Shown piece after piece: positions 17,718 through 27,635 of a stretch of DNA of 60,748 nt. The position numbers and the translations under genes were made by a program. Below the pieces are notes generated by a model. The model was not told the DNA's origin and did not search any database. It was given only the letters and a program-made list of their open reading frames with translations. Source of the stretch: Terriglobales bacterium (GTDB lineage Bacteria; Acidobacteriota; Terriglobia; Terriglobales; Acidobacteriaceae); NCBI GenBank assembly GCA_035764005.1, contig DASTZZ010000093.1, forward strand, positions 1-60,748, written 5' to 3'. Every line of letters starts with the position of its first letter. Within the stretch, counting starts at the first letter, position 1.

Positions 17718-18818
17718 ATGCCGTCACTCACAATCAAAGCAAAACCGGAGTGTAGGTGGGACCTGGTGAGCCTGGGCGAGGTGATGCTCCGGCTTGATCC
17801 CTGGGACTCGCGTATTGCCACCACGCGCAGCTTCCGCGTTTGGGAAGGCGGTGGCGAGTACAACGTTGCGCGCGGGCTGCGCCGCTGCTTCGGCATGGAC
17901 ACGGCCGTCGTTACGGCCTTCGCCGATAATCCGGTTGGCCGTCTGGTGCAGGATTTGATCTATCAGGGCGGCGTCGATCAGTCGCATGTGAAGTGGGTTC
18001 CGTACGACGGCGTGGGCCGCACGGTGCGCAACGGTCTGAACTTTACTGAACGCGGCTTTGGCGTGCGTGGCGCAGTTGGCTGCTCCGATCGCGGGCACAC
18101 AGCAGCTTCACAGCTTAAGGCCAGCGACATCGATTGGAACAAGATCTTCAAAACAGAAGGCTCGCGCTGGTTTCACACTGGTGGAATTTTCGCTGCTTTG
18201 TCGGAAAGCACGCCTGCTGTGGCTAAGGACGCAATGCAGGCGGCGAAGGCAAACGGCACGGTCATTTCTTACGATTTGAATTACCGTGAGTCGCTGTGGA
18301 AGGCTATCGGCGGCAAGAAGCGAGCCACCGAGGTGAATCGCGAACTCGTACAACTCGTTGACGTTCTCATCGGCAACGAAGAGGACTTCACCGCTGCGCT
18401 GGGATTCGAGGTCGAAGGCGTGGATGAGAATCTTTCGAAGCTCGACGTCGAGAACTTCCGGCGCATGATCGAGCGTGTGATTTCACAATTTCCCAATTTG
18501 AAATGCGTAGCTACGACGCTGCGCAATGCCAAGACCGCAAGCATCAATGATTGGGGAGCGGTCTGCTACTACGACGGCCATCTTTATCGCTCGACCACTC
18601 GAGAGGATCTCGAGATATACGATCGCATCGGCGGCGGCGATTCTTTTGCCTCGGGATTGATTTACGGATTCCTGATGAATCGCGGTCCGCAATGGGCTGT
18701 CGAGTGCGGGGCAGCGCACGGCGCGCTCGCCATGACTACGCCCGGAGACACTACAATGGCTACGCTTTCGGAAGTGGAGAAGTTGATGAAGGGCGGCAGC
18801 GCGCGAGTGGTGCGGTAG
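17718..18818 (+). CDS. PfkB-family sugar kinase, probable 2-keto-3-deoxygluconate kinase
   Basis: A 366-residue ribokinase-like kinase. The N-terminal signature region reads GEVMLRLDP followed by [11 protein letters not shown]. The C-terminal PfkB signature [13 protein letters not shown] supplies the catalytic Asp and the anion hole. It starts 18 bases after iclR and is followed 59 bases later by manD, so the three are probably one operon. Mannonate dehydratase makes 2-keto-3-deoxygluconate, which makes KDG kinase the natural assignment. The family alone would also allow another sugar or sugar acid, and the protein is longer than most KDG kinases (about 310 residues), so the substrate is an inference. 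Confidence 0.82.
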   Translation: MPSLTIKAKPECRWDLVSLGEVMLRLDPWDSRIATTRSFRVWEGGGEYNVARGLRRCFGMDTAVVTAFADNPVGRLVQDLIYQGGVDQSHVKWVPYDGVGRTVRNGLNFTERGFGVRGAVGCSDRGHTAASQLKASDIDWNKIFKTEGSRWFHTGGIFAALSESTPAVAKDAMQAAKANGTVISYDLNYRESLWKAIGGKKRATEVNRELVQLVDVLIGNEEDFTAALGFEVEGVDENLSKLDVENFRRMIERVISQFPNLKCVATTLRNAKTASINDWGAVCYYDGHLYRSTTREDLEIYDRIGGGDSFASGLIYGFLMNRGPQWAVECGAAHGALAMTTPGDTTMATLSEVEKLMKGGSARVVR

Positions 18819-18877
18819 AACTCGCTTCCCAAACGAACTATGGAGAAAAGATTGGATCAGAAAGTCGGGACCGGCGA

Positions 18878-20086
18878 ATGAAGATTAAAGACGCGAAGGT
18901 CTTCGTCTGCTCGCCGGGAAGAAATTTTGTCACGCTGAAGATTTATACCGACGAGGGTCTCTATGGCCTTGGCGACGCCACTCTGAACGGACGCGAACTG
19001 GCCGTTGCGAGCTATCTGACCGATCACGTCATTCCTTGCCTGATCGGGCGCGATCCATCCCAGACGGAAGACATCTGGCAGTACTTCTATCGCGGCGCCT
19101 ATTGGCGTCGTGGTCCGGTGACGATGAGTGCCATCGCCGCCGTCGATATGGCGCTCTGGGACATCAAGGGCAAGGCCCTCAACACTCCCGTGTACAACCT
19201 GCTCGGCGGCAAGAGCCGCATGGGCGTGATGGTGTACGGGCACGCGAATGGGCGAGACATCAGCGAGACCGTGGATGAGGTCGGGAAATACATCGAGCAG
19301 GGATATCTCGCCGTGCGCGCGCAGTCGGGCATTCCTGGATTGCAGAGCACGTATGGCGTCGGACGCGGCAAGCTGTTCTATGAGCCCGCGGAAAAAGGAC
19401 TGCCTCCGGAGAACTTCTGGTCGAGCGAGAAATATCTGTTGCATGTTCCGAAGCTCTTCGAAGCGCTCCGCGTGAAATACGGAGACGACGTTCACCTTCT
19501 CCATGATGCGCATCACCGGCTCACACCGATCCAGGCGGGTCGTTTAGGGAAGGAGCTCGAGCCATATCATCTCTTCTGGCTCGAAGATGCTGTGCCTGCC
19601 GAACTGCAGGAAGGATTCCGCATCGTCCGCCAGCACACGACGACGCCGATCGCGTTGGGCGAGATCTTCGACAGCGTGTGGGATACAAACATTCTCATTT
19701 CGGAACAGCTGATCGATTACCTTCGCATGACTGTGGTCCACGGAGGCGGCATCACGAACCTGAAGAAAGTCGCTGCCTTTGCGGATATGTATCACGTGCA
19801 GACGGGCTGCCATGGCGCGACGGATCTTTCTCCGGTCACCATGGCGGCAGCGCTGCACTTCGATATCTCAATTCCCAATTTCGGAATTCAGGAATACATG
19901 CGCCATACCAAAGAGACCGACGAGGTCTTCCCGCATGAGTACTACTTCGAGAAGGGATATCTGCATCCGGGCGAGAAGCCCGGGTTGGGAGTGGATTACA
20001 ACGAGAAGTTGGCCGAGAAGTTTCCATATGAGCGCGCGTATCTGCCGGTAAATCGCAAGCTCGATGGCACGATGTGGAATTGGTAA
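18878..20086 (+). CDS. manD: D-mannonate dehydratase, ManD subgroup of the enolase superfamily
   Basis: A 402-residue enolase-superfamily enzyme that dehydrates D-mannonate to 2-keto-3-deoxygluconate. The expected ManD active-site residues occur at the positions I know from the characterised enzyme: Mg2+ ligands Asp210, Glu236 and Glu262, acid/base His212, and Tyr159 and Arg147 on the second face. The capping domain start ([20 protein letters not shown]) and the C-terminal WNW are typical of the group (also called RspA). The start is the ATG at 18878; the longer frame from 18551 merely overlaps the kinase gene. Some ManD homologues have weak activity or dehydrate gluconate, so specificity is not proved, but the kinase neighbour supports mannonate. 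Confidence 0.92.
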   Translation: MKIKDAKVFVCSPGRNFVTLKIYTDEGLYGLGDATLNGRELAVASYLTDHVIPCLIGRDPSQTEDIWQYFYRGAYWRRGPVTMSAIAAVDMALWDIKGKALNTPVYNLLGGKSRMGVMVYGHANGRDISETVDEVGKYIEQGYLAVRAQSGIPGLQSTYGVGRGKLFYEPAEKGLPPENFWSSEKYLLHVPKLFEALRVKYGDDVHLLHDAHHRLTPIQAGRLGKELEPYHLFWLEDAVPAELQEGFRIVRQHTTTPIALGEIFDSVWDTNILISEQLIDYLRMTVVHGGGITNLKKVAAFADMYHVQTGCHGATDLSPVTMAAALHFDISIPNFGIQEYMRHTKETDEVFPHEYYFEKGYLHPGEKPGLGVDYNEKLAEKFPYERAYLPVNRKLDGTMWNW

Positions 20087-20101
20087 GAGAGCAAAGAAGC
20101 G

Positions 20102-20188
20102 TTTCGAGTTTCTGGTTTCAGGTTTCGGCAAAGCCCAATTTGGGCAGCCATGCCGGATTAAGACTTTGCCGAAACCTGAAACTCGAAA
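20102..20188. repeat. Long imperfect hairpin between manD and the SDR gene
   Basis: A left arm (20102-20133) and a right arm (20164-20188) pair over 25 bases, built from the words TTTCGAGTTTC and AGGTTTCGGCAAAG. The left arm carries a 7-base internal duplication (TGGTTTC). A 30-base loop contains a second small palindrome, GCCCAATTTGGGC. There is no T-tract, so it is not a standard terminator. It belongs to the word-repeat hairpins seen elsewhere in the window. Confidence 0.7.
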
Positions 20189-20264
20189 TCCGAAACCTTT
20201 ACATTGCCTGGTGAGCGTAGTGTCTCCCTGGTAAGAACAACAGCTAGAGCGTAGGAAGGGCAGA

Positions 20265-21041
20265 ATGGCATTTCGTCCGCTGGATTTGAGCGGAAGAGTG
20301 GCGGTGGTGATTGGCGGAACGTCGGGTATTGGGCGCGCGATCGCCCATGGTCTGGCCGAGGCCGGCGCCGACGTGGTTCCCACTTCGCGCCGTTCCGAGC
20401 AGGTTGAATCTACAGCAAAAGAGATCGAGCAGCGCGGACGCAAGTCTCTCCGCGTGATTTCCGATGTGGCGGACCGCAAATCGCTGGAGCAAGTGCTGCA
20501 GAAGTCTGTTTCCGCCTTTGGGAAAGTGGATATTTTGGTGAATTCCGCTGGAAAGACGAAACGCACGCCAACCATCGATGTTCCCGAATCGGAATGGAAC
20601 GACATCATGGAGACGAATCTCACAGGCGTGCTCCGCGCCTGCCAGATTTTCGGTCGACACATGATCGAGCGCAGGTATGGCCGCATCATCAACATTGCTT
20701 CGTTGAGTTCGTTCGTCGCTCTCTTCGAAGTTGCGGCCTACGCGGCAAGTAAAGCCGGAGTCGCATCGCTCACCAAATCAATGGCCGTTGAGTGGGCTCC
20801 GCATGGCGTCTGCGTGAATGCGATTGCTCCGGGCGTCTTCCGAACTCCGCTGAATGAAAAGCTGCTCGATGAGACAGCCCGCGGAAAAGAATTCCTCGCG
20901 CGTACGCCTATGCGACGCTTCGGGAAAGTTGAAGAGCTTGCTGGAGCTGCCGTGTTTCTCGCATCGGAAGCGGCCAGCTTTGTGACTGGAGAAGTCCTGT
21001 GTGTGGATGGCGGCTTTCTGGCCAGCGGCGTAAACCAGTAG
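20265..21041 (+). CDS. SDR-family NAD(P)-dependent oxidoreductase
   Basis: A 258-residue classical short-chain dehydrogenase. The cofactor motif GGTSGIG is at 17-23 and the NNAG-equivalent NSAG at 93-96. The catalytic tetrad is Asn118, Ser146, Tyr159 and Lys163 (YAASK). The C-terminal GEVLCVDGGFLASG is typical. It lies 178 bases after manD on the same strand. In mannonate pathways an oxidoreductase interconverts fructuronate and mannonate, so this is a reasonable candidate for that step, but SDR specificity cannot be read from sequence. The hairpin between the two genes may separate the transcripts. Confidence 0.88.
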   Translation: MAFRPLDLSGRVAVVIGGTSGIGRAIAHGLAEAGADVVPTSRRSEQVESTAKEIEQRGRKSLRVISDVADRKSLEQVLQKSVSAFGKVDILVNSAGKTKRTPTIDVPESEWNDIMETNLTGVLRACQIFGRHMIERRYGRIINIASLSSFVALFEVAAYAASKAGVASLTKSMAVEWAPHGVCVNAIAPGVFRTPLNEKLLDETARGKEFLARTPMRRFGKVEELAGAAVFLASEAASFVTGEVLCVDGGFLASGVNQ

Positions 21042-21090
21042 ATCAGAATATCGCGGTGGCGCCCATCCCGTAGGAGTTTTCAGGCGTAGC

Positions 21091-21468
21091 ATGATTCTCG
21101 GCACCGGAGTCGACATCTGCGAGGTTGCCCGCATCGGGGCATCACTTGCGCGCTTCGGAGATCGTTTTGTCGAGCGCGTTTTTACCAGAGAAGAGATTCG
21201 CTACTGCCGCAGTAAGAAGAATTCTGTCGAGCGATTCGCAGCGCGCTTTGCCGCCAAAGAGGCCGCGATGAAAGCTCTCGGTACTGGAGCCAGTCGCGGC
21301 GTTACGTGGACGAGCATTGAGGTTGGACACGCGCCGGGAGGACGTCCTGTCCTTCGCCTTCACGGCGCGGCTGCAGAAATCGCTGAACAGACGGGAGTTC
21401 GGCGTATGTTCTTGTCGGTGACTCACACCGAGAGCCAGGCGATGGCAATTGTTATCTTCGAGGACTGA
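21091..21468 (+). CDS. acpS: Holo-[acyl-carrier-protein] synthase
   Basis: A 125-residue AcpS-type phosphopantetheinyl transferase that moves the 4'-phosphopantetheine of CoA to the serine of acyl carrier protein, activating fatty-acid synthesis. The N-terminal GTGVDICEVARI carries the metal-binding Asp and the FAAKEAAMKAL helix carries the catalytic Glu; the C-terminal SVTHTESQAMAIV is also diagnostic. The length is normal for the family. It follows the SDR gene by 49 bases and could share its transcript, without an obvious functional link. Confidence 0.96.
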   Translation: MILGTGVDICEVARIGASLARFGDRFVERVFTREEIRYCRSKKNSVERFAARFAAKEAAMKALGTGASRGVTWTSIEVGHAPGGRPVLRLHGAAAEIAEQTGVRRMFLSVTHTESQAMAIVIFED

Positions 21469-21550
21469 TCATCAATCCTGCGCGTCAAGAGGAAGACTCA
21501 ATAACGCAGGACTGCGATCTGCGCGCGAGTGTTCCTCATGATCACTTTCG

Positions 21551-23188
21551 CTACGCGACTTTTCTCTCTTCGTGTTGCGGCGCCTGCTTCTCTTCGTGGT
21601 ATTCCGCTTCTGTATTGACTTCCCAGATGTTCGATTTGTCCTTGCGGCCGATCAGGATATTGTTCACCGCCTCCATCGCAGTCAGCATCGAGTGGTCCTG
21701 GTTGTTGTAACGATGCATTCCGTTGCGTCCGACTAAGAACAGATTCTCGAATTTGTCGATGTATTCGCGGACTTCGTCGAAGCGCGCATAGGCGCCGAAG
21801 TACGCTGGATATGTTTTCGGCATTTTAATGACGGTGGAATCGATTACATCGTTCCTGTCGATGATGCCGATCTTGTCGAGTTCCATCGCAGCGAACTGAG
21901 CCATTTCCTCGGACGATTTGCTCCAGAGCTCGTCGCCTTCATAGCAGAAGTACTCAACGCCGACCCAGACGTTTTCCTGATTTGAAACAAGATGCGGACT
22001 CCAGTTGTTGAAGATCTGCAGCCTGCCGGCTTTCACATCAGGTTCCTGGATGTAAATCCAGTTGTCTTCCACCAGGTTCTGGTTGTTCTCCTTTACCTTC
22101 ATCTTTTTCAGCAGAAGGCCTACGGTGATGAAGTCGCGATACTGAAGTGCATCGCTCACCTGGCGGACGTTTGCGGGAACGGGAACATCGAGAGAACGTA
22201 CGAGTTCCTTAATGGGCATTGTCGAAAAGAAATAATCTCCATCGAGCCGGCGCTCCTGGCCCGAGGCATCGACACCCGACATGGCCACGACTTTGTAGCC
22301 ACGGCAATGAAGGCTGGTAACGCTGAAATTTGTGATGATCTCGCCGCCCATTGCTTTTACTTTTCGTGCGACGGCTTCCCACATTTGTCCTGGACCGTAC
22401 TTGGGATAGAGGAATTGCTCGATCAGTGATGTTTCGGTTTCCTTTTGCGAAATGTCCTTTTGCTTGCGGCTCTGCAGCTGTTTTTGGATGATGTGCTGAA
22501 GCGTCTTCTTGATCGAAAGACCTTTAATGCGCTGTTCGCCCCATTCGGCGCTGATTTGGTCGCAGGACACTCCCCAGACTTTCTCGGTGTAGGACTTGAA
22601 GAAGGTGTGGTAGAGTTCGCGTCCGAAGCGGTTGATGAAGAACTGCTCCAGGTTCTCAACATTCTTGATCGGCATTGCCGCGCTGCGCATGTAGCTGAGA
22701 CCAATCCGCATCGTTCGCATTGGACCAAGCTTCCGCAGTGTGTCGGCGCTTAGCGTGATGGGATAGTCGAAGAAGGTGCGCAAAAAGTAAATCCGCGATT
22801 TGCGGCGTCGAACAAGCATCACTTCGTCTGGGTGGCATCCATTACTATTGCCATTGCAGCCGGCCAGTTCGCGGCGTTGCCTCTGATACGTGATCTCAAT
22901 TGGCTGCCTTGCGTGACCACTTCCATTTCCGTTTTGGGACACAGCGGTCTCGAGCGGCATGTGCTCGAACCACCAGTTCATAACGCGATCGCTCTTCGAG
23001 AAAAAGCGGTGTCCGCCGATGTCGATGCGGTTGCCTTTATAGTTCACCGTGCGCGAAATCCCGCCCATCTGGCCGCTTTTTTCGAGAACAATGGGTTTGA
23101 TGTCGCTGTTGCGCAAAAGTTCGAAAGCGGCGGTTAATCCAGCAGGACCGGCGCCGATAATGACAGCAGTTTTAGGCCGATGATTCAC
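21551..23188 (-). CDS. FAD-dependent oxidoreductase of the protoporphyrinogen-oxidase/UDP-galactopyranose-mutase type
   Basis: A 545-residue flavoprotein with the dinucleotide-binding motif GAGPAGL at residues 12-18, an early [21 protein letters not shown] segment as in amine-oxidase-fold enzymes, and a C-terminal FAD-binding segment [19 protein letters not shown]. The GTG start at 23188 overlaps the stop of the upstream membrane glycosyltransferase gene (GTGA), so translation is coupled. The longer frame to 23518 reads through that gene in the wrong phase. Proteins of this type often sit beside cell-envelope sugar genes, which suggests oxidation or rearrangement of a lipid-linked sugar. The exact substrate is unknown. 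Confidence 0.85.
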   Translation of the reverse strand: MNHRPKTAVIIGAGPAGLTAAFELLRNSDIKPIVLEKSGQMGGISRTVNYKGNRIDIGGHRFFSKSDRVMNWWFEHMPLETAVSQNGNGSGHARQPIEITYQRQRRELAGCNGNSNGCHPDEVMLVRRRKSRIYFLRTFFDYPITLSADTLRKLGPMRTMRIGLSYMRSAAMPIKNVENLEQFFINRFGRELYHTFFKSYTEKVWGVSCDQISAEWGEQRIKGLSIKKTLQHIIQKQLQSRKQKDISQKETETSLIEQFLYPKYGPGQMWEAVARKVKAMGGEIITNFSVTSLHCRGYKVVAMSGVDASGQERRLDGDYFFSTMPIKELVRSLDVPVPANVRQVSDALQYRDFITVGLLLKKMKVKENNQNLVEDNWIYIQEPDVKAGRLQIFNNWSPHLVSNQENVWVGVEYFCYEGDELWSKSSEEMAQFAAMELDKIGIIDRNDVIDSTVIKMPKTYPAYFGAYARFDEVREYIDKFENLFLVGRNGMHRYNNQDHSMLTAMEAVNNILIGRKDKSNIWEVNTEAEYHEEKQAPQHEERKVA

Positions 23189-24882
23189 GGTAATTCCCCA
23201 GGGACGATAAGATTGGCTCTCAATTCGGGACTTGCGTTGCAGTATGAGACCAGAGCGTCGGCAGAGCGAAGCTCCGGCCAAGGATCCAGGCCGACATCGA
23301 CAAACCAGATTTTTCGGTCCTGGTAGTAGTGGACGAGATTGCAATCTTTCTCGGCGCCGAGCGCGCGAGCGAGGATCACTTTTTGCGAATCGATGTCGGG
23401 CGTGTTGTAGACCCACTCTTTTGCCGGATCGTGCATCGGGGCATAACTGACCAGCACGAGCGACCTCTCCGGCTTTGCTTCGAGTTGATCGATTACCCGC
23501 TGGCGATCTTCGTTCCACGGCATCGGATAATGAATCTTGCTCGGCTTGTGAATCTCATGAGGGATGTTGATCGCCGGTGTGATGAGTACAGCAACTACGA
23601 GTCCGCGAGCCCAATATGGGCCGAGTCGGAAATTGCGTGGCCGTGCGGTTCCCAGAAAGCGAATGCCGAGGAACGCGAGGCCGTAGAAACTCACCAGCAG
23701 GGGCGCCGGATAGGACGAGAGCGGCCACCATACGACCGCAAACAGCCCGATCAATACCAGGAGGAAGGTGAAGCCGAGATAGCTCCGGTCTTCACGACGG
23801 AAACAAAAGTAGCAACCAACAAATGCAAGGATCAGCAATGGCGCGAAGTGCTCGCGATAGTAGAAGTGAAATTTGGTTGTTTCGATCTTCCGGATTCCGC
23901 CCCACGTTTTCGCAAGACGCCCTGGCGTGCCCTCCCAGTCCCAGAACAGCTTGGCCATTTGGTAGTTGTTGTAGTGCGGAAACGGTTTCATTCCCGTTCC
24001 GATAAAGGGCCGCACAAAGTGATATTGCTCGAAATTCGCCGTGTACGGCATCTCAGTCGCGCGTCCGGTGCCGCGATAGTTGAAGTAAGCCATCCAGGCG
24101 CCCAGCACGACGGTAAGCGCAGCAGCAGGAGCGAGAATCCGAATGTAGTTTCGAGTTCTGACTACCCAGATCAAAAGGCCCAGCCCGAGCGGAAGCGAGA
24201 AAAGAAACCCTTCATATGGACGACTAGTGGCGAGAATTCCCACTCCGAGAATCAGCCAGGGCACCCACTTCGGCGAGCGGGTTTGCAAAATTCGCGCAAA
24301 TGCGCCGAGAGCCAGTGCCCCGCCGAGTGCGCAAACAGACCCTCCCCAGTACGAGTCGCTGTATTGAGTCCCGATGCTGTACTTCAGGACGACATAGAGA
24401 CCCGCCAGCAATGCATACACGTTTCCTATGAGCGGCCGCAGCGCCCAGCAGATTGCCGCGCACATGAGTCCGGTGGCCAGCCATACGCCCCACCAGCAGT
24501 TATTTCCCAAAACGAGACCGACAGCCATAAATGCGCTTGGTGCCGGCTCGTATTGCGATTCGTATGTCGGCACCATGTTGATGTGGAAACTCTCGAAGTG
24601 CTGCCAGAGTGGATGAACCGGGTTGGTGAGCCGTCCTTCAGCCAGGGTCTGCGCGCCGAGAATGTAGCTGAACTCGTCGACGATCTGCGGCTTGGGAATT
24701 GGCATGATGGGCAGCAGGAGCGCACGCGGAACCATCGCCAGAGCTGCGCATAGAACTACCGCAAGCTTCCTGCGATTCGCGAGCCGCCGCAGCCAGCGCT
24801 CAGCCCTGCTGCCCACGCGAAAAAAGTAAAAAAGATCGCCTAAAAATAGTCCGGCGATAAGTACAGACAAATCGGCAACCAA
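23185..24882 (-). CDS. Polytopic membrane protein, GT39-like glycosyltransferase
   Basis: A 565-residue integral membrane protein with around a dozen hydrophobic segments and an early loop with acidic residues ([20 protein letters not shown]), the usual place of the catalytic acids in GT-C enzymes such as the dolichyl-phosphate-mannose transferases. The C-terminal 110 residues are soluble and probably face the periplasm. It starts at a TTG (24882); no in-frame ATG lies before the first conserved segments. The gene overlaps the FAD oxidoreductase by four bases, so both probably act on the same envelope glycan or lipid-linked sugar. The GT39-like call rests on topology and the acidic loop and is moderately supported. 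Confidence 0.72.
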   Translation of the reverse strand: MVADLSVLIAGLFLGDLFYFFRVGSRAERWLRRLANRRKLAVVLCAALAMVPRALLLPIMPIPKPQIVDEFSYILGAQTLAEGRLTNPVHPLWQHFESFHINMVPTYESQYEPAPSAFMAVGLVLGNNCWWGVWLATGLMCAAICWALRPLIGNVYALLAGLYVVLKYSIGTQYSDSYWGGSVCALGGALALGAFARILQTRSPKWVPWLILGVGILATSRPYEGFLFSLPLGLGLLIWVVRTRNYIRILAPAAALTVVLGAWMAYFNYRGTGRATEMPYTANFEQYHFVRPFIGTGMKPFPHYNNYQMAKLFWDWEGTPGRLAKTWGGIRKIETTKFHFYYREHFAPLLILAFVGCYFCFRREDRSYLGFTFLLVLIGLFAVVWWPLSSYPAPLLVSFYGLAFLGIRFLGTARPRNFRLGPYWARGLVVAVLITPAINIPHEIHKPSKIHYPMPWNEDRQRVIDQLEAKPERSLVLVSYAPMHDPAKEWVYNTPDIDSQKVILARALGAEKDCNLVHYYQDRKIWFVDVGLDPWPELRSADALVSYCNASPELRANLIVPGELP

Positions 24883-25066
24883 GGTTCGGCCCTGAGTAAA
24901 AGGTTATGAATGCAAAGTGAGCTTCTTCTGCGTGCTGATACTTGTGTGAAGAAGATTTCCGCAGCTTGGTTGGATGAAGTGGTGCTCGCAAATTACTGGC
25001 GCGACAACCTACGCCAATTCATAGCGGGAGTAGATCAAGAGAGTAGGAGAGAGTTGAAGGTGTGAG

Positions 25067-25085
25067 TTGTTCCAGAATGGAACAA
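25067..25085. promoter_or_regulatory. Inverted repeat TTGTTCC-AGAAT-GGAACAA
   Basis: A perfect 7-5-7 inverted repeat in the gap between the rhodanese gene and the GT39-like gene, 185 bases before the latter's start. It has no T-tract on either side, so an operator is more likely than a terminator. The binding protein is unknown. The rest of the gap 24883-25129 shows nothing else. Confidence 0.4.
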
Positions 25086-25129
25086 AGGTTTTCCAGTCAT
25101 GCTTCTGATGTGTGCTTACAGTGTTCGAC

Positions 25130-25531
25130 CTAACTCACCTGTCTCAATCGTTCCTGAGCTTCCGCTTCGGTAGCACTGGGTTGGAATCGCGGCACAGCCT
25201 CGTACGGAGCGCTCCCTTCCAGCGGCAGCCCTGCATTCATCCAGTCCTGACGACCCTCTTCGTAGATCCGGACATCCTGATATCCGAGCGCCTGCAACTC
25301 TCGCGCGAGTTGCTCTGAAAGTTTCCAGGTGAAATTTACGCAATAGGTGACGACGGCCGCATTTTTGTCGGGAATTGAACGCGCTGCCAATTCGGCGGCC
25401 TGTCCCGCAGGAATGTTTACTGCGGCAGGCAAATGTGACTTCAGAAATTTTTCCGGCGATCGCGCATCGATAAGGATGACGTCCCCCCGATCGATCGCCT
25501 GCTTCAGCTCTTCTCGAGTGATCGACTTCAT
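25130..25531 (-). CDS. Single-domain rhodanese-like sulfurtransferase
   Basis: A 133-residue protein with one rhodanese domain (about 1-105): ILIDARSPEKFLKSHLPAAVNIP, then the active-site cysteine Cys64 in VTYCVNFTWK, where the loop is bounded by Lys70, and LGYQDVRIYEEGRQDW. Cys64 would carry a persulfide in sulfur transfer. The last 28 residues are charged and probably disordered. No signal peptide is present, so it acts in the cytoplasm. It stands alone, divergent from the LOG-family gene. The physiological sulfur donor and acceptor are unknown. Confidence 0.87.
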   Translation of the reverse strand: MKSITREELKQAIDRGDVILIDARSPEKFLKSHLPAAVNIPAGQAAELAARSIPDKNAAVVTYCVNFTWKLSEQLARELQALGYQDVRIYEEGRQDWMNAGLPLEGSAPYEAVPRFQPSATEAEAQERLRQVS

Positions 25532-25714
25532 GACGCGGCGTGAAAAGTTAGACGCAGCAATGTAAACACGCGATGCAGAAAAAAGATTTGCTGGCGCAGG
25601 GCGTATTCATGCAACTCGCTCAGAGTTTCTGTAGCTCCAGCGATCTCCAGATATTCAAGCGCAACCTCCGGCACGTTCTGGCGCTCGCGGCTAAAAACAT
25701 GGAATGATGTATTT

Positions 25715-26308
25715 ATGTCTCGAGTTTGTGTTTACTGCGCCTCCAGCGAGTACTGCCATCCCGAGTACATGCAAGCGGCGCATCGCCTGGGGGAAATTCT
25801 CGCGCGCAATTCCATCGAGATCGTCTATGGAGGCGGCGCGCTGGGCTTAATGGGACAAGTTGCCAACGGTGCACTCGCGAACGGTGGAAAAGTCATCGGG
25901 ATCATGCCGCGATTTATGCAGGAGCTGGAGTGGTCGCACCGTCAGCTCACCGAGTTGCGAGTTGTCGAGAACATGCGCGAGCGCAAGCACCTCATGCTCA
26001 CCGGCAGCAATGCTGTCATAGCGCTTCCGGGCGGATGTGGAACGTTGGAAGAATTGTTTGAAACCATTACGCTGAAGCGACTTGCAATCTATCTCAACCC
26101 GATCGTGCTGGTAAACATTCGAAGGTTTTTTGATCCTTGCATTGCATTGCTTGAGCGGTGCGTCCAAGAGCGCTTCATGAATCCGCAGCATTTGCAGATG
26201 TGGCAGGTAGTCGAGCGGCCTGACGACGTTCTTCATGCAATCAGCAGCAGTCTTCAATGGACGGAGAAGGCCCGAGCGCTGGCAGCCGTGGCTCCTCAGA
26301 CAGTCTGA
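25715..26308 (+). CDS. LOG-family protein (TIGR00730), nucleoside-monophosphate phosphoribohydrolase type
   Basis: A 197-residue Rossmann-like protein with the family motifs YGGGALGLMG (38-47), the conserved MRERK segment (87-91) and PGGCGTLEE (105-113). These form the nucleotide site of the LOG (lysine decarboxylase-like) family. Members split the N-glycosidic bond of AMP or cytokinin riboside monophosphates and are often mislabelled lysine decarboxylases. The length is normal. It stands alone, divergent from the rhodanese gene. The natural substrate in a soil bacterium is unknown. Confidence 0.9.
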   Translation: MSRVCVYCASSEYCHPEYMQAAHRLGEILARNSIEIVYGGGALGLMGQVANGALANGGKVIGIMPRFMQELEWSHRQLTELRVVENMRERKHLMLTGSNAVIALPGGCGTLEELFETITLKRLAIYLNPIVLVNIRRFFDPCIALLERCVQERFMNPQHLQMWQVVERPDDVLHAISSSLQWTEKARALAAVAPQTV

Positions 26309-26560
26309 TCCGAGCATCACCACGATGATGCGCACCGCTCCGACCCGAAGAACAGCGCCGAGAAGGATAGCCAAAGCGCCGAGGAACCGCGCCAGTGTAT
26401 CTGTGTTGGAATCGCTCGCCCGTGACGTTCCCGTGCTTGCAAGAGTGCGCAACTGTCCCAACAGCAGAGCTGAAGAGAAGCTGAATGTGATCGGACACGA
26501 AGTATATGGAAGGGACAACGGCATAAGAAACGTGCAAGCGACGCCTCTTGAGTCCGCCTT

Positions 26561-27529
26561 CTAGTACGACTTCAGCCGTCGCGCCTCTCTCACTACGTCT
26601 TCCATTTTGGGAAGGAAGAATTTCTCCAGCGGCGGTGAGAAGGGGACCGGCGTATCGAGTGATGCGATGCGCGCGATCGGTGCGTCGAGATCATCGAACG
26701 CGAGTTCATTGATTACTGCTGCAATCTCTCCCGCGATGCCGCCTGTCTTCGTATCTTCGTGGAGAATAACCACGCGGTTCGTCTTCTTCACCGTGTTCGC
26801 GATGGCCTCTTTGTCGAGCGGCGCGATCGTGCGTAAGTCGAGGATTTCCAGTTCAATTCCCTCTTTCGCGAGGATGTCTGCAGCTTCCTGCGCGACGTAA
26901 ACCATCGCGGCGTAGGTAATTAGGCTCACATCGCGTCCTTGGCGATGAAGCCGTGCCTTCCCGATTTCGACGGTGTAATCCTCGGCGGGCAGGTCTTCTT
27001 TAATGCGGCGATACAGAAATTTGTGCTCGAAGAAGAGACACGGATTGTTATCGCGAATCGCTGCTTTGATTAAGCCTTTAGCATCGCGTGCTGTAGCGGG
27101 ACAAATCACTTTTAATCCGGGCGTGTGCGCGTAGTACGTTTCAGGATTCTGCGAGTGAAACGGGCCTCCGCTCACTCCTCCGCCCGACGGTCCGCGAAGC
27201 ACCAGCGGCGCTGGAGCATTCCAGCGATAGTTGGCCTTTGCCACCATGTTGACGATCTGGTTGTGCGCGCAACTGATGAAGTCCATGAACTGGAACTCGG
27301 CCACAGGACGCATCCCCGTGAGCGACGCCCCGAACGCCGCACTCACAATTGCCGATTCGGCGATTGGAGTGTCGATCACGCGCTCACTGCCGAAATGATG
27401 AATGAAGCCTTCCGTCACTTTGAACGCGCCGCCATACACGCCGATATCTTCGCCGATGCAGAAGACAGCGGGATCGCGCTCCATCTCTTCCCAAATGCCT
27501 TCGCGGATTGCTTCGAGATAGGTAGGCAT
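26561..27529 (-). CDS. pdhB: 2-oxoacid (pyruvate) dehydrogenase E1 beta subunit
   Basis: A 322-residue transketolase-like subunit that binds thiamine diphosphate with E1 alpha and decarboxylates a 2-oxoacid. Diagnostic segments are CIGEDIGVYGGAFKVTEG, DTPIAESAIVSAAFGASLTG, FMDFISCAHNQIVN and the C-terminal transketolase domain (RDVSLITYAAMVYVAQEAA onwards). It lies 106 bases after the alpha gene on the same strand. Pyruvate is the commonest substrate, but branched-chain 2-oxoacids cannot be excluded. E2 and E3 genes are not in the window. The same window also encodes a homodimeric AceE, so the cell appears to keep two different E1 types. Confidence 0.9.
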   Translation of the reverse strand: MPTYLEAIREGIWEEMERDPAVFCIGEDIGVYGGAFKVTEGFIHHFGSERVIDTPIAESAIVSAAFGASLTGMRPVAEFQFMDFISCAHNQIVNMVAKANYRWNAPAPLVLRGPSGGGVSGGPFHSQNPETYYAHTPGLKVICPATARDAKGLIKAAIRDNNPCLFFEHKFLYRRIKEDLPAEDYTVEIGKARLHRQGRDVSLITYAAMVYVAQEAADILAKEGIELEILDLRTIAPLDKEAIANTVKKTNRVVILHEDTKTGGIAGEIAAVINELAFDDLDAPIARIASLDTPVPFSPPLEKFFLPKMEDVVREARRLKSY

Positions 27530-27536
27530 GTCAATT

Positions 27537-27627
27537 CACCACGGAGACACTGCGACACGGAGAAAAGCGTTTGCCATTGTTGTTGAGAGATCGGCCATTT
27601 TCTAGATCGAATTCGAGGGCTCCGTGG
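27537..27627. repeat. CACGGAG word repeats and their inversion between the E1 genes
   Basis: CCACGGAG (27539-27546) and CACGGAG (27556-27562) face the inverted copy CTCCGTGG (27620-27627) across the short gap between the E1 alpha and beta genes. It follows the same pattern as the other word-repeat hairpins here, with a word of its own. It occupies the leader of the E1 beta gene. Confidence 0.5.
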
Positions 27628-27635
27628 CTCCTGAG

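Noticed and set aside
23189-23518. 110-codon upstream extension of the FAD oxidoreductase frame
   Set aside because: It overlaps the membrane transferase gene and has no family similarity; the GTGA overlap start explains the gene.
23329-24753. Long open frame antisense to the GT39-like gene (474 codons)
   Set aside because: Polar, repetitive composition typical of antisense frames in high-G+C genes; the opposite strand encodes a convincing membrane protein.
26235-26564. 109-codon frame overlapping the LOG gene and the following gap
   Set aside because: Arg/Pro/Ala-rich composition, overlaps a real gene, no ribosome-binding site.
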